Source of the DNA: Combretum micranthum
Lineage: Eukaryota; Streptophyta; Magnoliopsida; Myrtales; Combretaceae
Direction: 5' to 3'
Assembly (NCBI GenBank): GCA_024138025.1
Contig: JAMXBD010000397.1
Span: 981,451 to 1,045,450 of the forward strand
Length of the DNA stretch: 64,000 nucleotides
In this document: piece by piece, positions 1-11,699 of the stretch
Numbering within the stretch: position 1 is the stretch's first letter
How the letters are laid out: each line of letters starts with the position of its first letter
Translations under genes and position numbers: made by a program
Notes under the pieces: generated by a model
Database searches by the model: none
Told to the model about the DNA's origin: nothing
Seen by the model: the letters and a program-made list of their open reading frames with translations, nothing else

Positions 1-468
1 TTCGAGCATTAACTTCAACATGAATGTCCCAAAACTGACTCTTAGGTGGTGGGGTACTTCATAACCATCAAACGATCTCTCAATTTGGGCCAACCAATCT
101 TCGGCCTCAGCTGGTTTTCCGAAGGTTCCATCAAAGTAGGTATTACTTTTGATGAAATTGGCGAGCAAGTTTTGATGTGATCTCGGCGGTGGTGGTGGTG
201 GAAATGGTGCGGCATGCACTGTTCGCCGGGTGCTTCTACCGTAGCTTCAGGAGCATTCTGAGGTGGAGCAGGAGCGGGGTTATTTTGATTTTGTTGCTGA
301 ATCAAAATAGCTAATAACTGGTTCATTGTCCAATGGCAGCTGCAAAGTCGTTTTGCTGGTTCGGGGCAGGAGCAGGGTTATTTCCGGTTGGTTACGCGGG
401 GGTACTCCTCGTTCAGCTGGTACGTTGTTGGAATCTCTTGTTCTCTATTCCTACGTCTTCTTGGACGG
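1..468 (-). CDS. gag: gag N-terminal region, partial (family A, second unit)
   Basis: Gag is the structural polyprotein that packages the element RNA in the cytoplasm. The piece starts at the proposed exon 2 border (468) with an arginine-rich run. It continues into a Gln/Asn/Pro/Ala-rich low-complexity stretch (open frame from Met at 326) and reaches the start of the capsid-like domain, read as EPSENQLRPKIGWP, at the window edge. Single-base differences from the copy at 8402-9744 shift the frame at several homopolymers, including near 397-404 and 445. The coding signal extends upstream of the Met at 326 to the acceptor with no other good ATG. This supports a start codon supplied by a spliced LTR exon at 2427-2493. 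The C-terminal part is outside the window. Confidence 0.6.
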
Positions 469-1293
469 CTGTTTAATCGTTTAGATTTTAGTTTCTATTT
501 ACGCTCTATACTAACGTTTACGGAAATCACGGAAATCTCAAATATAAAGACTAAAATTTAAATCAAGTACAAAACTTAAGGAAATAAATTGACAAAATAG
601 GGATTGATAGGAGTTTAATAAGAAATTATGAAATTCAAATACAATTCAAAGAAATTACAAAGTAAGAAATCAAATTCATGCATGTTAATCATAAAAAGAG
701 GGATAATATAATAAAACTAAAACAAAGGAATCTCATTATCAAGAAATCATTAGGTTACTTTTATTTGTTAAAAACTTAACTACATCTTTTGATTAGTTGC
801 AATTTAATACTAAGGCGTTGCGTCTTGGGTGAATACACGTCTTCTTCTCATCATGGCTCCTTACTTCTGTTCTCGATCCTTTTGTTGAGACTTGAGGGAA
901 TCTAGGGTTGGTTTCACCTTTTCTTGTCACCTTCGATCCGTTGATGGCGTCTGCGTGACTCGTTTCCGGCGTTACCTAAGGTTGGTTGTATAGTCTTTTA
1001 CGTAAACGTATTTTCCTTTTGTTTAGAAAGCAAGTTAACTCTGTTCTCTTGTAACTAAGGGTTGTGTTTTCTTAGAGCTTTAAAACGGTTTGGAAATCCT
1101 CCTATTTTCTTAAGGGTATAATAGTCCTAGGGCCACTTACATATCTTAGGTATGGTCATAGAACATGTGTTTCCCATAAACCCCACTTCTATTATTCTAG
1201 GATTCATCCTAAAACTCTTATGGCTTAATCTTAAACTTATCCTATTCTTAAGACTTCTATTTCTAACTTACTGTTTCTTTCCCTAATCTTGAT

Positions 1294-1305
1294 GCTCTGA
1301 TACCA
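1294..1305 (-). other. Primer binding site (initiator tRNA-Met)
   Basis: The minus strand reads TGGTATCAGAGC, the standard plant PBS complementary to the 3' end of initiator tRNA-Met. It lies 8 nt inside the LTR border at 1313/1314. Confidence 0.9.
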
Positions 1306-2426
1306 ACTTAAACTGTCACGCCCCAGCGGGTACCCTAAACGTGACAGCCCGCCGTACGCAATATTAAAACTTAAGAATGACTACCTCAGTCACTCGAAAG
1401 CTTTCATATCGGTACAAGGCGTACATTCACAACAAAGGGAGACCGGTGGAGTAATGCATTTTAAGACATTGGCAGCGGAACATGCAAAATAACATTAATA
1501 TATATTTCATTGAAATAAAAGTCTTACAACTTCTAAGGGGCATTCCCCCGATAATTTCATAATAATCATGGTCTTGCTAAGATAAGCAACAAAAGCTAGA
1601 AGATTTTAGAAGAAATCTACTCTAATACTATGAAATAGAATTCCTCCAAAAGCTTCCCAAAATAAAGATTCTACCCGGGTGGTCAAGATGGTCTCGGGTG
1701 CAAAAAGATAAACCTGCAAGGTCAAAAGTCTGTAGGAGTATAAGCATTACTAGCTTAGTGAGATATTCCTTACGCAAAAGTACTCATAACAAACAATCAA
1801 CCAAGTTTATTAATCAAGCATATGAATGCAATAACCATATGATCAAACATTACATACGACTATCCGGTTTCGTATGTTTGATGGATTTACCCCTCCATCG
1901 GAGGTTAGGGAATGCTTTGAACTAGGTCCCGAACGACCTCCTGAAAGTTGCGCGCGTCTTGGGGTTCCAACGAACCGTACTACTAGTCCTCGGGCTTTCC
2001 TTACCCAAAGCGATCGATCCGGCTCGGCTACACCTTGAGACCGTATTCCCCGAACGTCCTAACTCTCAAGATTGTAGCAAGGCAGCTTACCTTTCCGGTC
2101 CCACGCTGAGGAGTAGTAGCAAAATTTCGAAATGATATTCTAAGTGATATGCATGAGCAATTTATTATATGGGGATTCCGATATGACATTAAATCATTTA
2201 AAGCGATCAAACAATATTCGCACACATAACAAATACATACATGGAGACATTTATATCAATCACAAATCGGGTTCCGATATACTTTATTGTTCATTGATCG
2301 CACACAACGAATCACATACATAATTCCCATGATATCCCACATGCATATCAATTTTATCTTTTCCTAACATCTAGTGCTCTATTCTACAAGCACATGCGCG
2401 AATACATAAGCGTAAAGGAAACTCAC

Positions 2427-2493
2427 TCGTCCATAGCTTTCTTCTAGGAGTCGAAGTAATCCTCTGGGAAGGGAAGATCTTCGTCCTCGACAC
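2427..2493 (-). other. LTR exon island with start codon and splice donor (A, copy 1)
   Basis: 67 nt on the minus strand, bounded by TTTGGTTTAG at its 5' side and GTGAGT at its 3' side. The last 8 nt are ATGGACGA, a phase-2 coding start. An upstream frame in the island ends ...LPFPEDYFDS-stop. See the matching islands in ten other LTRs. Confidence 0.7.
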
Positions 2494-2600
2494 CTAAACC
2501 AAAAGAAATACCCGACATGAGTATTTCATCCACGATCTATCGAACTCTATAATTCGATCTTATTGAATTCGTCAAAAATCGTATGAATGGAAATTCCAAT

Positions 2601-2652
2601 TTAAAATGGCCATAACTTGCTCATTTTAACTCGGAATTTCGCATATTATATA
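2601..2652 (-). promoter_or_regulatory. LTR core promoter: TATA box and conserved mini-ORF block (A, copy 1)
   Basis: Minus strand TATATAAT (2645-2652) lies about 28 nt upstream of an ATG that opens a 7-codon frame, MSKLWPF-stop (2601-2624). The surrounding string ATTCCGAGTTAAAATGA is shared with LTR types B, C and D, whose other sequence has diverged. The transcription start is expected near this ATG, so the mini-ORF may or may not be within the RNA. Confidence 0.6.
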
Positions 2653-4849
2653 CCGATTTCTACCTACTCGGAAAGATCTATCTATTTCTAAGGTTATTTT
2701 TATCAAAAGAAGTTATTTAGGCTCGGAATAGCAGCGTACAGATTTGACTCGAATTTTCCAAACTTCAAAACTAGAGTTTTCAAACTTTACTTCACTCAAG
2801 GGCTTTTGTACAAAAATATAGATACATTATATGGTTGAAAGAAAATCCCTTGAATACATATATACTCAAACCATATGCATGAATTTGGTGGTGTTGTCTC
2901 AACAATGTTCTTGTGGTACAATATGTTTTGAAAGTGTGATAAGCTTAAGTTTTGTAAAAAAAAAATTAGTTTTGTTAAGAAATTTCTTATTTTACTAAAA
3001 GTGAGCATCTCCTTCTTTTAATTCTTTTTCTAAACAAAATTAATTTTAATCTTTTTAAATTCCTACTACTTTATTTCTAATGTTTTGGAAAACATAGTTT
3101 TTCTAAATACTTCATGGGTATATGTTTATAGCTTTTCTTAGATCCACTTTAAAAGAAAGAACTTTATAAGTAAATTTTTGAAAACTTATCTAGACTTTAG
3201 TATTTAAAATGTTGGTAGAAAATTTTGATAAATGTGTTTAAGAAAACTTTTGGTTGAGTAAGGAATGTTTAAAGAAACTTTCTTATTTTATTTGTTTGAA
3301 AGAAGAGTTTGTAATAACTTTATGTATTTCTTGATAAAATCTCATATAGTGTTATTACTAAAACTTGAGCTAAACTTGTCTAGCTTTAGAAAAATATTTG
3401 TTAAGACAAAACTTTAAGTCTTTATGGAAAAATAATTTCTTATGAGATAAAATTTATTTTTGAGGAGGGTTCTTACTTTCTATTACTAAAGGAAGCTCAT
3501 TTTCATTATGGTTGAGACAATATCACATATTCATGTATGAATGAGGATAAAATAAAAACAACATAATAAGATAAACAAAATATATAAGAGCATAAAAGTA
3601 AAGTCAAGTATTGGGAACCTTAGCTTCATCAAGGTATCCCGGGACTAAGAATAGACTAGTCCTCAAAGAAAAGAAAAGCAAAGAAATAAAATTATTTTGA
3701 CTTGATATGGACAAGTCTAAGACTAGAAAGACTAGTCTTAATATTTGCATAAAACAAGTAAATAAATAAATTGCAAGACTTGAAAATAAATAAATAACAA
3801 GTGAGCGTATATGCTCTAAATAAATATATATACATAATATATATAATACTTATATAAGTTAGGTTAGAAACAATAATAACAATATCAACATAATAACATA
3901 AAGAAAATAAAACATGAACAAAAACAAAACATGAATAAATTGTTGCTTCTTTAACTCAATGAGTCTAAGAAACATACACTAAACTCATGTTAAGTTATAT
4001 GAACATGATGAGTAAATAAGAAATTTTTACCTAAAGTTTATGTGTTGGTTGAAGAAGAAAAGAATGGGTTGTAGTATTATGTGGGAATGAGTTTTCTAAG
4101 GAAAAGAGGGAACTTAAGAGATGTTGGAGAGAGATTTTATGGAGTGATTTTGGGAGAGTTTTGGTATGAATATTGTTGTGTGAAAGAATGGAAGAGGAAG
4201 GGGGTATTTATAGATTTTTGGGAGTGGAAATTAGATGTAATTAAATAATTTGAAAAAGAAAATAAAATTGATGTGATTAAAGAAGTAATGTGTAAAGTGT
4301 GATGTGACTAAAGTTGTATGGGGAAGGTAAATTGTAAGATATAGGTATGGTAGAGTGTAAGAATAGAGTATAAGAAAAGTAGAAAAAGGTGAATAGTAAT
4401 GAATAGTAGAAAAGTACTATGAATAGTAGACTAGACAATTAAAATACCGGTAGTAAAAAAATACGCGTAAAAGTCCTATATCTGTTATTTTTAGATACCG
4501 AAAAATTCTAAAACTGATATTTTTGAAAACCTTATATTTTTACGAATCTATTGGTGTTGTCGGAATATTTTTGCTATCCGGTGCTCCGGGGCACGGTTTT
4601 TGAAAACTGATCCCGATCGGATCCGAAAGGACACTAGAAAAATTCAAATCTGATATTTTTAGGCTTCCCTATATTATTACGAACCATAATCCACAATTAT
4701 TTCAATTTCGTTTTCTAGGGTTTAAGAATACGGGATTGCCGGATCTAGATTCACTAGACTAAACATAGAACTAGGTTAATTTTAGGGTTTCGTTTCAACT
4801 TCCGGTTCTTAGGGTTTACTAATATTATCGAAAAATCTAGGGGCTTACA

Positions 4850-4866
4850 ACCTACCCTCCTTAAAG
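4850..4866 (-). other. Polypurine tract (family A)
   Basis: The minus strand reads CTTTAAGGAGGGTAGGT, directly before the 3' LTR. This is the expected plus-strand primer for reverse transcription. Confidence 0.8.
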
Positions 4867-4878
4867 AAAGTTTTGTCC

Positions 4879-6379
4879 TCAAAACTTGGCTATCGTACCT
4901 GATTCCTCGAAAAGATTCGGATATTTGCGTCGGATCTCATCCTCGGCTTCCCAAGTTGCCTCCTCATGGGTGTGATTCCTCCAGAGGACTTTGACATATT
5001 TGATCTCTTTGTTCCGAAGCTTTTGGACTTTTCTATCCAAAATCTGTACCGGGTGTTCCTCATAAGTGAGGTTCTCCTTTAGCAATACTGGCTCTAACTC
5101 TACTACTCGTTCTGGATCTGCCACATGCTTGCGCAAGACCGATACATGAAACACGTTGTGTACTCCTGACAGGTTTGGCGGCAAGGCTAGGCGATAGGCT
5201 AGATCTCCCACTCGTTCAAGCACACTTCAAAAGGTCCAATGTACCGTGGGCTCAACTTTCCTTGTGCGTACCCGATGTATACTCTTGATTGGATTTATCT
5301 TTAAGTATACATGGTCTCCCACTTGAAATTCGAGAACTCGCCTTTTCTGATCTGCCCAGCTTTTCTGTCTATCTTGGGCCTCTTTCATTCGCTGTCGGAT
5401 TATCCTTACTTTGTCTGCTGCATCTTGTACCAATCTGGTCCAATAGCAAGCTTTTCCACATCATCCCAAAACAGAGGCGATCTACAGCGTCGCCCGTACA
5501 AAGCTTCATATGGCGGCATTTGTATGGTCGAGTGTAGCTGTTGTTGTAGGCAAACTCTATGAGCGGCAAATGAGCATCCCAGCTTCCTTTGAATTCCATA
5601 ACACAAGCACGCAACATGTCTTCCAAGGTTTGGATCGTCCGTTCCGATTGTCCATCGGTTTGGGGGTGATAAGCTGTGCTAAAATGCAACTTTGTCCCCA
5701 TACACCTTTGTAAACTCATCCAAAACTTGGATACGAATCTGGATCTCGATCTGACACAATCCCGGAGGTACTCCATGTAAACGTACTATTTCCCTTATGT
5801 AAAGCTTGGCTAGCTTGTCCATCGAGTACGTCATATTGATTGGTATGAAATGAGCCGATTTGGTCAAGCGATCACCACGCCCATATGGCATCATACCCTG
5901 CCGTTGTCCTTGGTAATCCACACACGAAATCCATCGAGATTTGATCCCACTTCCACTCAGGTATCGGCAAGGCTTTAGCAATCCTCCCGGCCTTTGATGT
6001 TCCACCTTTACTTGTTGACAAGTTGGGCACTTCATCACAAATCAGCTACATCCCGTTTCATCCATTCCACCAAAAGTGGCTCTTAAGATCTTGATACATC
6101 TTAGTTCCTCCCGGATGTACTGTGTATCCTGAGTTATGAGCTTCACTCATGATTTCTCTTTCTCATATCCTCATCATCCGGCACACATAACCTTCCCTTC
6201 ATCCTCACTACATCCTCGTCATCTATGGTGAAATCAGTATACTTCTCTGCTTGCACTTCCCGTTTGATCCTTTGTATGACTTCATCATATCGTTGGCTTC
6301 TTTAATCGTTCCACAAGGGTTGGTTCCATCACCAAGCTAGATATTTCCACCTCCACATCTCCTCCAATGAATTCGATAC
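4879..6379 (-). CDS. pol: pol: integrase with C-terminal chromodomain (frameshifted)
   Basis: Integrase inserts element cDNA into chromosomes. Several overlapping minus-strand frames make up one domain. Near 6030 is the CC half of the zinc-binding HHCC module (CPTCQQVK). Near 5850 is RLTKSAHFIPI, typical of the catalytic core, followed by YHPQTDGQSERTIQTLEDM near 5650, which contains the catalytic Glu. The last open frame (4879-5223) has the C-terminal fold followed by a chromodomain, YVKVLWRNHTHEEATWEAED. Chromodomains are thought to steer integration to modified histone tails. At least four frame changes occur (around 5226, 5405, 5680 and 5776). The partial copy at 14126-15162 breaks at different places, so each frame is open in one copy or the other. 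The stop is at 4879-4881, just before the polypurine tract. Confidence 0.8.
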
Positions 6380-7518
6380 TCAGCCTTTCGAATTCTTTAC
6401 CAACTCCTTTTGGTCAGTCAACAAAGCGGCAACTTCCTCATGATTCTTCCGACTTAAGGCATCCGCGACGGCATTAACTTTTCCTGGACAATAGTTGATT
6501 CCAAGATCATAGTCCTTTATAAGCTCTAACCATCTCCGTTGCCTCATATTCAACTCCTTCTGAGTGAATAGGTACTTGAGGCTCTTGTGATCCGTATATA
6601 TTTCGCATCTTTGTCCATACAAGTGATGCCTCCATATCTTGAGTGCGAAAACAACGGCAGCTAGCTCCAAGTCATGCGTCGGATAATTCTGCTCATGCGG
6701 TCTCAACTGTCGCGAAGCATAAGCAATCACTTTTCCTTCTTGCATTAGCACACATCCAAGACCATTTCTTGATGCGTCGCTATGCACCGTGTAAGGCTTC
6801 TCAGGGTTTGGCAAAACGAGTATTGGTGCGGATACAAGCTTTTGCTTGAGCTCTTGGAAACTCTTTTCCTTTTATCGGTCCAGATGAACTTCTCATTCTT
6901 TTGAGTAAGTTGCGTTAACGGCTTGGCTATAGTCGAGAAATTCTTTACAAACTTTCGATAATAGCCAGCTAGTCCAAGAAAGCTTCTTACTTCTGTTACC
7001 GTCTTCGGTTGTTTCCACTCCATCACTGCTTTAATCTTTTCAGGATCAACCGATATACCACTTCCTGAAACAACATGTCCTAAAAAGGATATCTTATCCA
7101 ACCAAAAGTCACATTTCGACAATTTGGCATACAACTTATGTTCTCTCAACGTCCTAAGCGCCATACGGAGGTGTTCCTCATGTTCCTCTCGTGTGGTTGA
7201 GTAGACCAAAATGTCGTCGATGAAAACTATAACGCATTTATCCAAAAAGGGCTTATAGATTCGATTCATCAAGTCCATGAAAGCGGCAGGTGCATTTGTC
7301 AATCCAAAAGACATTACTAAGAACTCATAATGTCCATATCGAGTTCGAAAAGCAGTCTTTGGTACATCCTCCGCCTTACTCTTAACTGATGGTATCCAGA
7401 CCTTAAGTCGATGCGTGAAAACACGCTTGCTCCTTGCAATGATCAAAGAGATCATCAATCCGGGGTAATGGATACTTATTCTTGATTGTAACCTTATTCA
7501 ACTCCCGGTAATCGACAC
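6380..7518 (-). CDS. pol: pol: reverse transcriptase palm/thumb and RNase H (frameshifted)
   Basis: Reverse transcriptase copies element RNA to cDNA, and RNase H removes the RNA strand. The frame 6745-7458 has the RT core: [19 protein letters not shown], then the catalytic FIDDILVYS, then the thumb with [19 protein letters not shown]. The frame 6380-6814 is RNase [17 protein letters not shown] with the catalytic Asp in [14 protein letters not shown], and the closing ADALSRK. The RT motif DLRSGYHQL is readable near 7400 only after a shift, and another shift near 6850 joins RT to RNase H. Length and motif order match a normal Gypsy pol. Catalytic residues are all present, so the protein may be intact in reality. 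Confidence 0.85.
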
Positions 7519-8254
7519 ATAACCTCATGGATCCATCCTTTTCTTAACGAACAAAACTGGTGCTCCCCATGGTGATACACTTGGGCGTATAAATCCTTGA
7601 TCCAGAAGCTCTTGTAATTGCTTCTTGAGTTCCTTTAACTCTACCGGTGCCATGCGGTATGGAGCTTTTGATATCGGCTCGGTATTTGGCATCAAGCTAA
7701 TCTCGAAATCAATCTCTCTCTTTGGTGGCAAACCGGGTAATTCCTCAGGAAAAACGTCAGGAAACTCATTGACTATGGGTATATCCTCCACCTTTGGTCC
7801 TTCACCTTCTTCTTCTATAGCATTGATTTGTCGGTCAATCTCCTCCTCATCCGTCACCAACTCAAGCGAACTTAATCCTTGCCTCCTTACGACCGTGGAT
7901 TCTCCTTTAAACTCAATATCCTTCCCATTTACATCCTTAAAATTCACCTTCTTCTCTCGACAATCTACCGTGGCTTTAACATGGGTTAACCAACTCATTC
8001 CAAGAATTACTTCATACTTATTCATCTCCAACACGATCAAATCACTTGTCGTATGGTGTCCTTGGATCTCTAAAGGGCATTCCTTCAACATCTCTTGGGT
8101 GGTTACGACGCTACCCGTGGGTGTCTTTATCTTGAAACTGGTAGCGGTGGTGACTATAGGTAATCCACTCTTCTTAGCAAGGTTGGGGATAAACGAATGG
8201 GTGGCTCCGGTATCAAACAAGGCTAAGCGGTCTCGTTAGCTACTCGTATACTTC
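7519..8254 (-). CDS. pol: pol: aspartic protease and start of reverse transcriptase
   Basis: The protease cleaves the Gag-Pol polyprotein. The open frame 7525-8220 begins at [10 protein letters not shown], the DTG catalytic triad. It has the second hallmark VILGMSWL near residue 70, an acidic linker, then the RT N-terminus ([20 protein letters not shown] and [11 protein letters not shown]). Upstream of the first Met, coding continues to the proposed acceptor of the gag-pro intron at 8254/8255 (IRVANET-like residues in frame), with one probable single-base deletion near 8224. The frame shifts near 7525, after which the typical RT box [19 protein letters not shown] is readable. Compare 54772-55790, where the same order is kept. 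Confidence 0.82.
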
Positions 8255-8401
8255 CTGCGTTTAACACGCACTAGTTACTAACCATACTATACTTACTAAC
8301 TTTCTAAAGCTTTAGGCTAAAGAGGTATAGGGATTCTATTGCGACAGATTATAGCATAAAAGATACTATAAACAAAACGAAAGCTTAAGGTTAAGGCTAA
8401 C
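8255..8401 (-). other. Putative intron between gag and protease (family A, 147 bp)
   Basis: The minus strand reads TTGCAG|GTTAGCC at 8401 and AACGCAG|GAAG at 8255. The segment is AT-rich and non-coding between two clearly coding flanks. The unrelated-family fragment at 54628-54771 has the same donor core (GTTAG), a CAG acceptor and nearly the same length. The phase here needs one extra base in exon 2's upstream partner, consistent with the frequent indels of this copy. Confidence 0.55.
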
Positions 8402-9744
8402 CTGCAACAGTCCATGATCATAGCCTTCGTCTCCCTCCAAGGCAGCAAACTCACATCCTTCCTCCTCATCATCTGCTTCCTCGCACATCCACTGGCCCTC
8501 CAGGTTGTAAACTCTCATTCCATGCATCGAGGTGCCAGAGCGGTTCCCATTCCCATTGCCATTGTTGGTTCTGACAAGGGCGGATCCTCCCGAGGTGTTG
8601 GATGACCTCACAGAGCATTTTTCCTCTTTGGGCATTCATTCGCAAAGTGCCCTGGCTGCTTGCACACATAGCAGACACTGGTGTTCTTCTTGGACACTCC
8701 AAGATTTTATGATCCGGGCTGCCACAAAAGAAACACTTGTTTTGCAATTGTGGGCAGACTTTGGATAATGCTTCCCTCGGCATTTCCAGCATGTGACATC
8801 TACTTGGTTACCTCCTCTGATTGCTTCCACTTCCTTTGAAACTTCCAAAGGTCTTAAACCTTTATTTTTGAACCCAGAACTTGGTCCTTCATAGGCTTCC
8901 TTCCGAACACAAACACTTTCTTCTCCGGAGCTTTTGTTTTCATCTTTTTGGCTTCTTCAATAATTCTAGCCTTTTCCACTAGCCCCTTAAAACTTTTAAC
9001 ATCAAACTCCACCAAGCGAATCTTTAGGTCTTCATCTAACCCATTCAAGAAAACTTGTCTCTTTAGCTCCTCGCTGTGCTTATAAGAATCAGGAGCATAC
9101 TGCAACAAGCGACTGAATTCGTTTCGTACTGCTCGATGGTTCTCCCTTCTGAGTAATGTTAAAGAACTCAGCACTGAACCGAACTCTGAGACTCCCTGGA
9201 AAGTAGTTCTCCAAGAACTCTTCTCGAAACATATCCCACGTAACTGGAGCAGGCAATTCTCGCTTCTTCGACTCCCACCATATGCGAGCATTGAACTTCA
9301 ACATGAATGTCCCAAAACTGACTCTTAGGTGGTGGGGTACTTCATAACCATCAAACGATCTCTCAATGGGCCAACCAATCTTCGGCCTCAGCTGGTTTTC
9401 CGAAGGTTCCATCAAAGTAGGTTACTTTTGATGAAATTGGCGAGCAAGTTTTGATGTGATCTCGGCGGTGGGTGGTGGAAATGGTGCAGCATGTGACTGT
9501 TCGCCGGGTGCTTCTACCGTAGCTTCAGGAGCATTCTGAGGTGGAGCAGGAGCGGGTTATTTTGATTTTGTTGCTGAATCAAAATAGCTAATAACTGGTT
9601 CATCCCAATGGCAGCTGCAAAGTCGTTTTGCTGGTTCGGGGCAGGAGCAGGGTTATTCTCCGGTTGGTTACGTGGGGTACTCCTCGTTCAGCTGGTACGT
9701 TGTTGGAATCTCTTTGTTCTCTATTCCTACGTCTTCTTGGACGG
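8402..9744 (-). CDS. gag: gag, family A (main exon, frameshifted)
   Basis: This encodes the structural Gag polyprotein. Exon 2 is proposed to start at 9744, after an ATTAAACAG acceptor. An arginine-rich run and a low-complexity Gln/Asn/Pro stretch (about 9540-9740) lead into the capsid-like domain, with the frames 9089-9415 (FNARIWWESKKRELPAPVTW) and 8854-9291 (SEELKRQVFLNGLDEDLKIR). Nucleocapsid zinc knuckles follow at about 8640-8840: CWKCRGKHYP and CFFCGSPDHKILEC (C-X2-C-X4-H-X4-C), with a third in a shifted frame. The acidic C-terminus (EEADDEEEGCEFAALEGDE) runs to the gag-pro intron donor at 8402. Frames change at about 8640, 8850, 9090, 9290 and 9560. No ATG precedes the arginine-rich run in frame, which supports the LTR-borne start codon at 11700-11707. 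Confidence 0.82.
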
Positions 9745-10589
9745 CTGTTTAATCGTTTAGATTTTAGTTTCTATTTACGCTCTACACTACGTTTACGGAA
9801 ATCACGGAAATCTCAAATATAAAGACCAAAATTTAAATCAAGGTACAAAACTTAAGGAAATAAATTGACAAAATAGGGATTGATAGGAGTTTAATAAGAA
9901 ATTATGAAATTCAAATACAATTCAAAGAAATTACAAAGTAAGAAATCAAATTCATGCATGTTAATCATAAAAAGAGGGATAATATAATAAAACTAAAACA
10001 AAGGAATCTCATTATCAAGAAATCATTAGGTTACTTTTATTTGTTAAAAACTTAACTACATCTTTTGATTAGTTGCAATTTAATACTAAGGCGTTGCGTC
10101 TTGGGTGAATACACGTCTTCTTCTCATCATGGCTCCTTACTTCTGTTCTCGATCCTTTTGTTGAGACTTGAGGGAATCTAGGGTTGGTTTCACCTTTTCT
10201 TGTCACCTTCGATCCGTTGATGGCGTCTGCGTGACTCGTTTCCGGCGTTACCTAAGGTTGGTTGTATAGTCTTTTACGTAAACGTATTTTCCTTTGTTTT
10301 TTAAAAGCAAGTTAACTCTGTTTTTATGTTAACTAAGGGTTGTGTTTTCTTAAGCTTAAAACGGTTTGGAAATCCTCCTATTCTTCTTAAGGGTATAATA
10401 ATCCTAGGGCCACTTACATATCTTAGGTATGGTCATAGAACATGTGTTTCCCATAAACCCCACTTCTATATTCTAGGATTCTTCCTAAAACTCTTATGGC
10501 TTAATCTTAAACTTATCCTATTCTTAAGACTTCTATTTCTAACTTACTGTTTCTTTCCCTAATCTTGATGCTCTGATACCAACTTAAAC
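9745..10589 (-). other. Leader between PBS and gag (part of proposed intron 1), family A
   Basis: 845 bp, AT-rich, no coding similarity and no long frame. It lies between the LTR and the gag acceptor. If intron 1 is real, this leader plus the last 1.1 kb of the LTR is removed from gag mRNA (9745-11699, 1955 nt) but retained in genomic RNA, which is where packaging signals would be expected. Confidence 0.6.
10570..10581 (-). other. Primer binding site (initiator tRNA-Met)
   Basis: The minus strand reads TGGTATCAGAGC, 8 nt from the LTR border at 10589/10590, with the same spacing as at 1294-1305. Confidence 0.92.
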
Positions 10590-11699
10590 TGTCACGCCCC
10601 AGCGGGTACCCTAAACGTGACAGCCCGCCGTACGCAATATTAAAACTTAAGAATGACTACCTCAGTCACTCGAAAGCTTCATATCGGTACAAGGCGTACA
10701 TTCACAACAAAGGGAGACCGGTGGAGTAATGCATTTTAAGACATTGGCAGCGGAACATGCAAAATAACATTAATATATATTTCATTGAAATAAAAGTCTT
10801 ACAACTTCTAAGGGGCATTCCCCCGATAATTTCATAATAATCATGGTCTTGCTAAGATAAGCAACAAAAGCTAGAAGATTTTAGAAGAAATCTACTCTAT
10901 ACTATGAAATAGAATTCCTCCAAAAGCTTCCCAAAATAAAGATTCTACCCGGGTGGTCAAGATGGTCTCGGGTGCAAAAAGATAAACCTGCAAGGTCAAA
11001 AGTCTGTAGGAGTATAAGCATTACTAGCTTAGTGAGATATTCCTTACGCAAAAGTACTCATAACAAACAATCAACCAAGTTTATTAATCAAGCATATGAA
11101 TGCAATAACCATATGATCAAACATTACATACGACTATCCGGTTTCGTATGTTTGATGGATTTACCCCTCCATCGGAGGTTAGGGAATGCTTTGAACTAGG
11201 TCCCGAACGACCTCCTGAAAGTTGCGCGCGTCTTGGGGTTCCAACGAACCGTACTACTAGTCCTCGGGCTTTCCTTACCCAAAGCGATCGATCCGGCTCG
11301 GCTACACCTTGAGACCGTATTCCCCGAACGTCCTAACTCTCAAGATTGTAGCAAGGCAGCTTACCTTTCCGGTCCCACGCTGAGGAGTAGTAGCAAAATT
11401 TCGAAATGATATTCTAAGTGATATGCATGAGCAATTTATTATATGGGGATTCCGATATGACATTAAATCATTTAAAGCGATCAAACAATATTCGCACACA
11501 TAACAAATACATACATGGAGACATTTATATCAATCACAAATCGGGTTCCGATATACTTTATTGTCATTGATCGCACACAACGAATCACATACATAATTCC
11601 CATGATATCCCACATGCATATCAATTTTATCTTTTCCTAACATCTAGTGCTCTATTCTACAAGCACATGCGCGAATACATAAGCGTAAAGGAAACTCAC

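Larger units (their letters stand above)
1..1313 (-). mobile_element. Partial family A element: leader and start of gag, running off the left edge
   Basis: This is the 5' internal part of a family A element read on the minus strand. It is nearly the same sequence as 9289-10589, with scattered short indels. From right to left it holds the primer binding site (1294-1305), an AT-rich leader of about 820 bp, the putative gag splice acceptor (AG at 469-470) and gag. The LTR on its right (1314-4849) serves as its 5' LTR and also as the 3' LTR of the complete element to the right. No target duplication separates the two units. The rest of gag and pol lies outside the window. Confidence 0.85.
1314..4849 (-). 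repeat. Family A LTR, copy 1 (3536 bp)
   Basis: On the minus strand the LTR runs from TGTAAGCCCC (at 4849) to GGGCGTGACA (ending at 1314), a TG...CA pair. It is flanked by a polypurine tract on one side and a PBS on the other. The copy at 10590-14125 has the same length. Reading in element direction: teloboxes close to the U3 start (4782-4790, 4809-4817); an AT-rich U3 of about 2.2 kb; a TATA box (2645-2652); a conserved core-promoter block with a 7-codon mini-ORF (2601-2624); the start-codon exon island (2427-2493); then U5 of about 1.1 kb. No host-type gene is visible inside; the short frames at 1698-1925, 2028-2225 and 2796-3008 have no family resemblance. Confidence 0.92.

Noticed and set aside
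1294..1305. Possible tRNA gene fragment
   Set aside because: Only the 12-nt tRNA-complementary primer site is present, always next to an LTR border. No tRNA body is visible anywhere in the window.
1698..1925. 75-codon frame repeated at 10972-11199
   Set aside because: Its repetition is due to the duplicated LTR. It lies antisense in the U5 part and has no counterpart in the A-like LTR at 61065-63163.
7625..8239. 204-codon plus-strand frame
   Set aside because: It is antisense to the protease/RT frame with clear DTG and RT motifs. The Ser/Thr/Phe-rich product has no family features.
4850..10589. Endogenous pararetrovirus (for example caulimovirus) origin
   Set aside because: Integrase, LTRs, PBS, PPT and a chromodomain are present, and no movement protein is visible. 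The domain order is that of Ty3/Gypsy.
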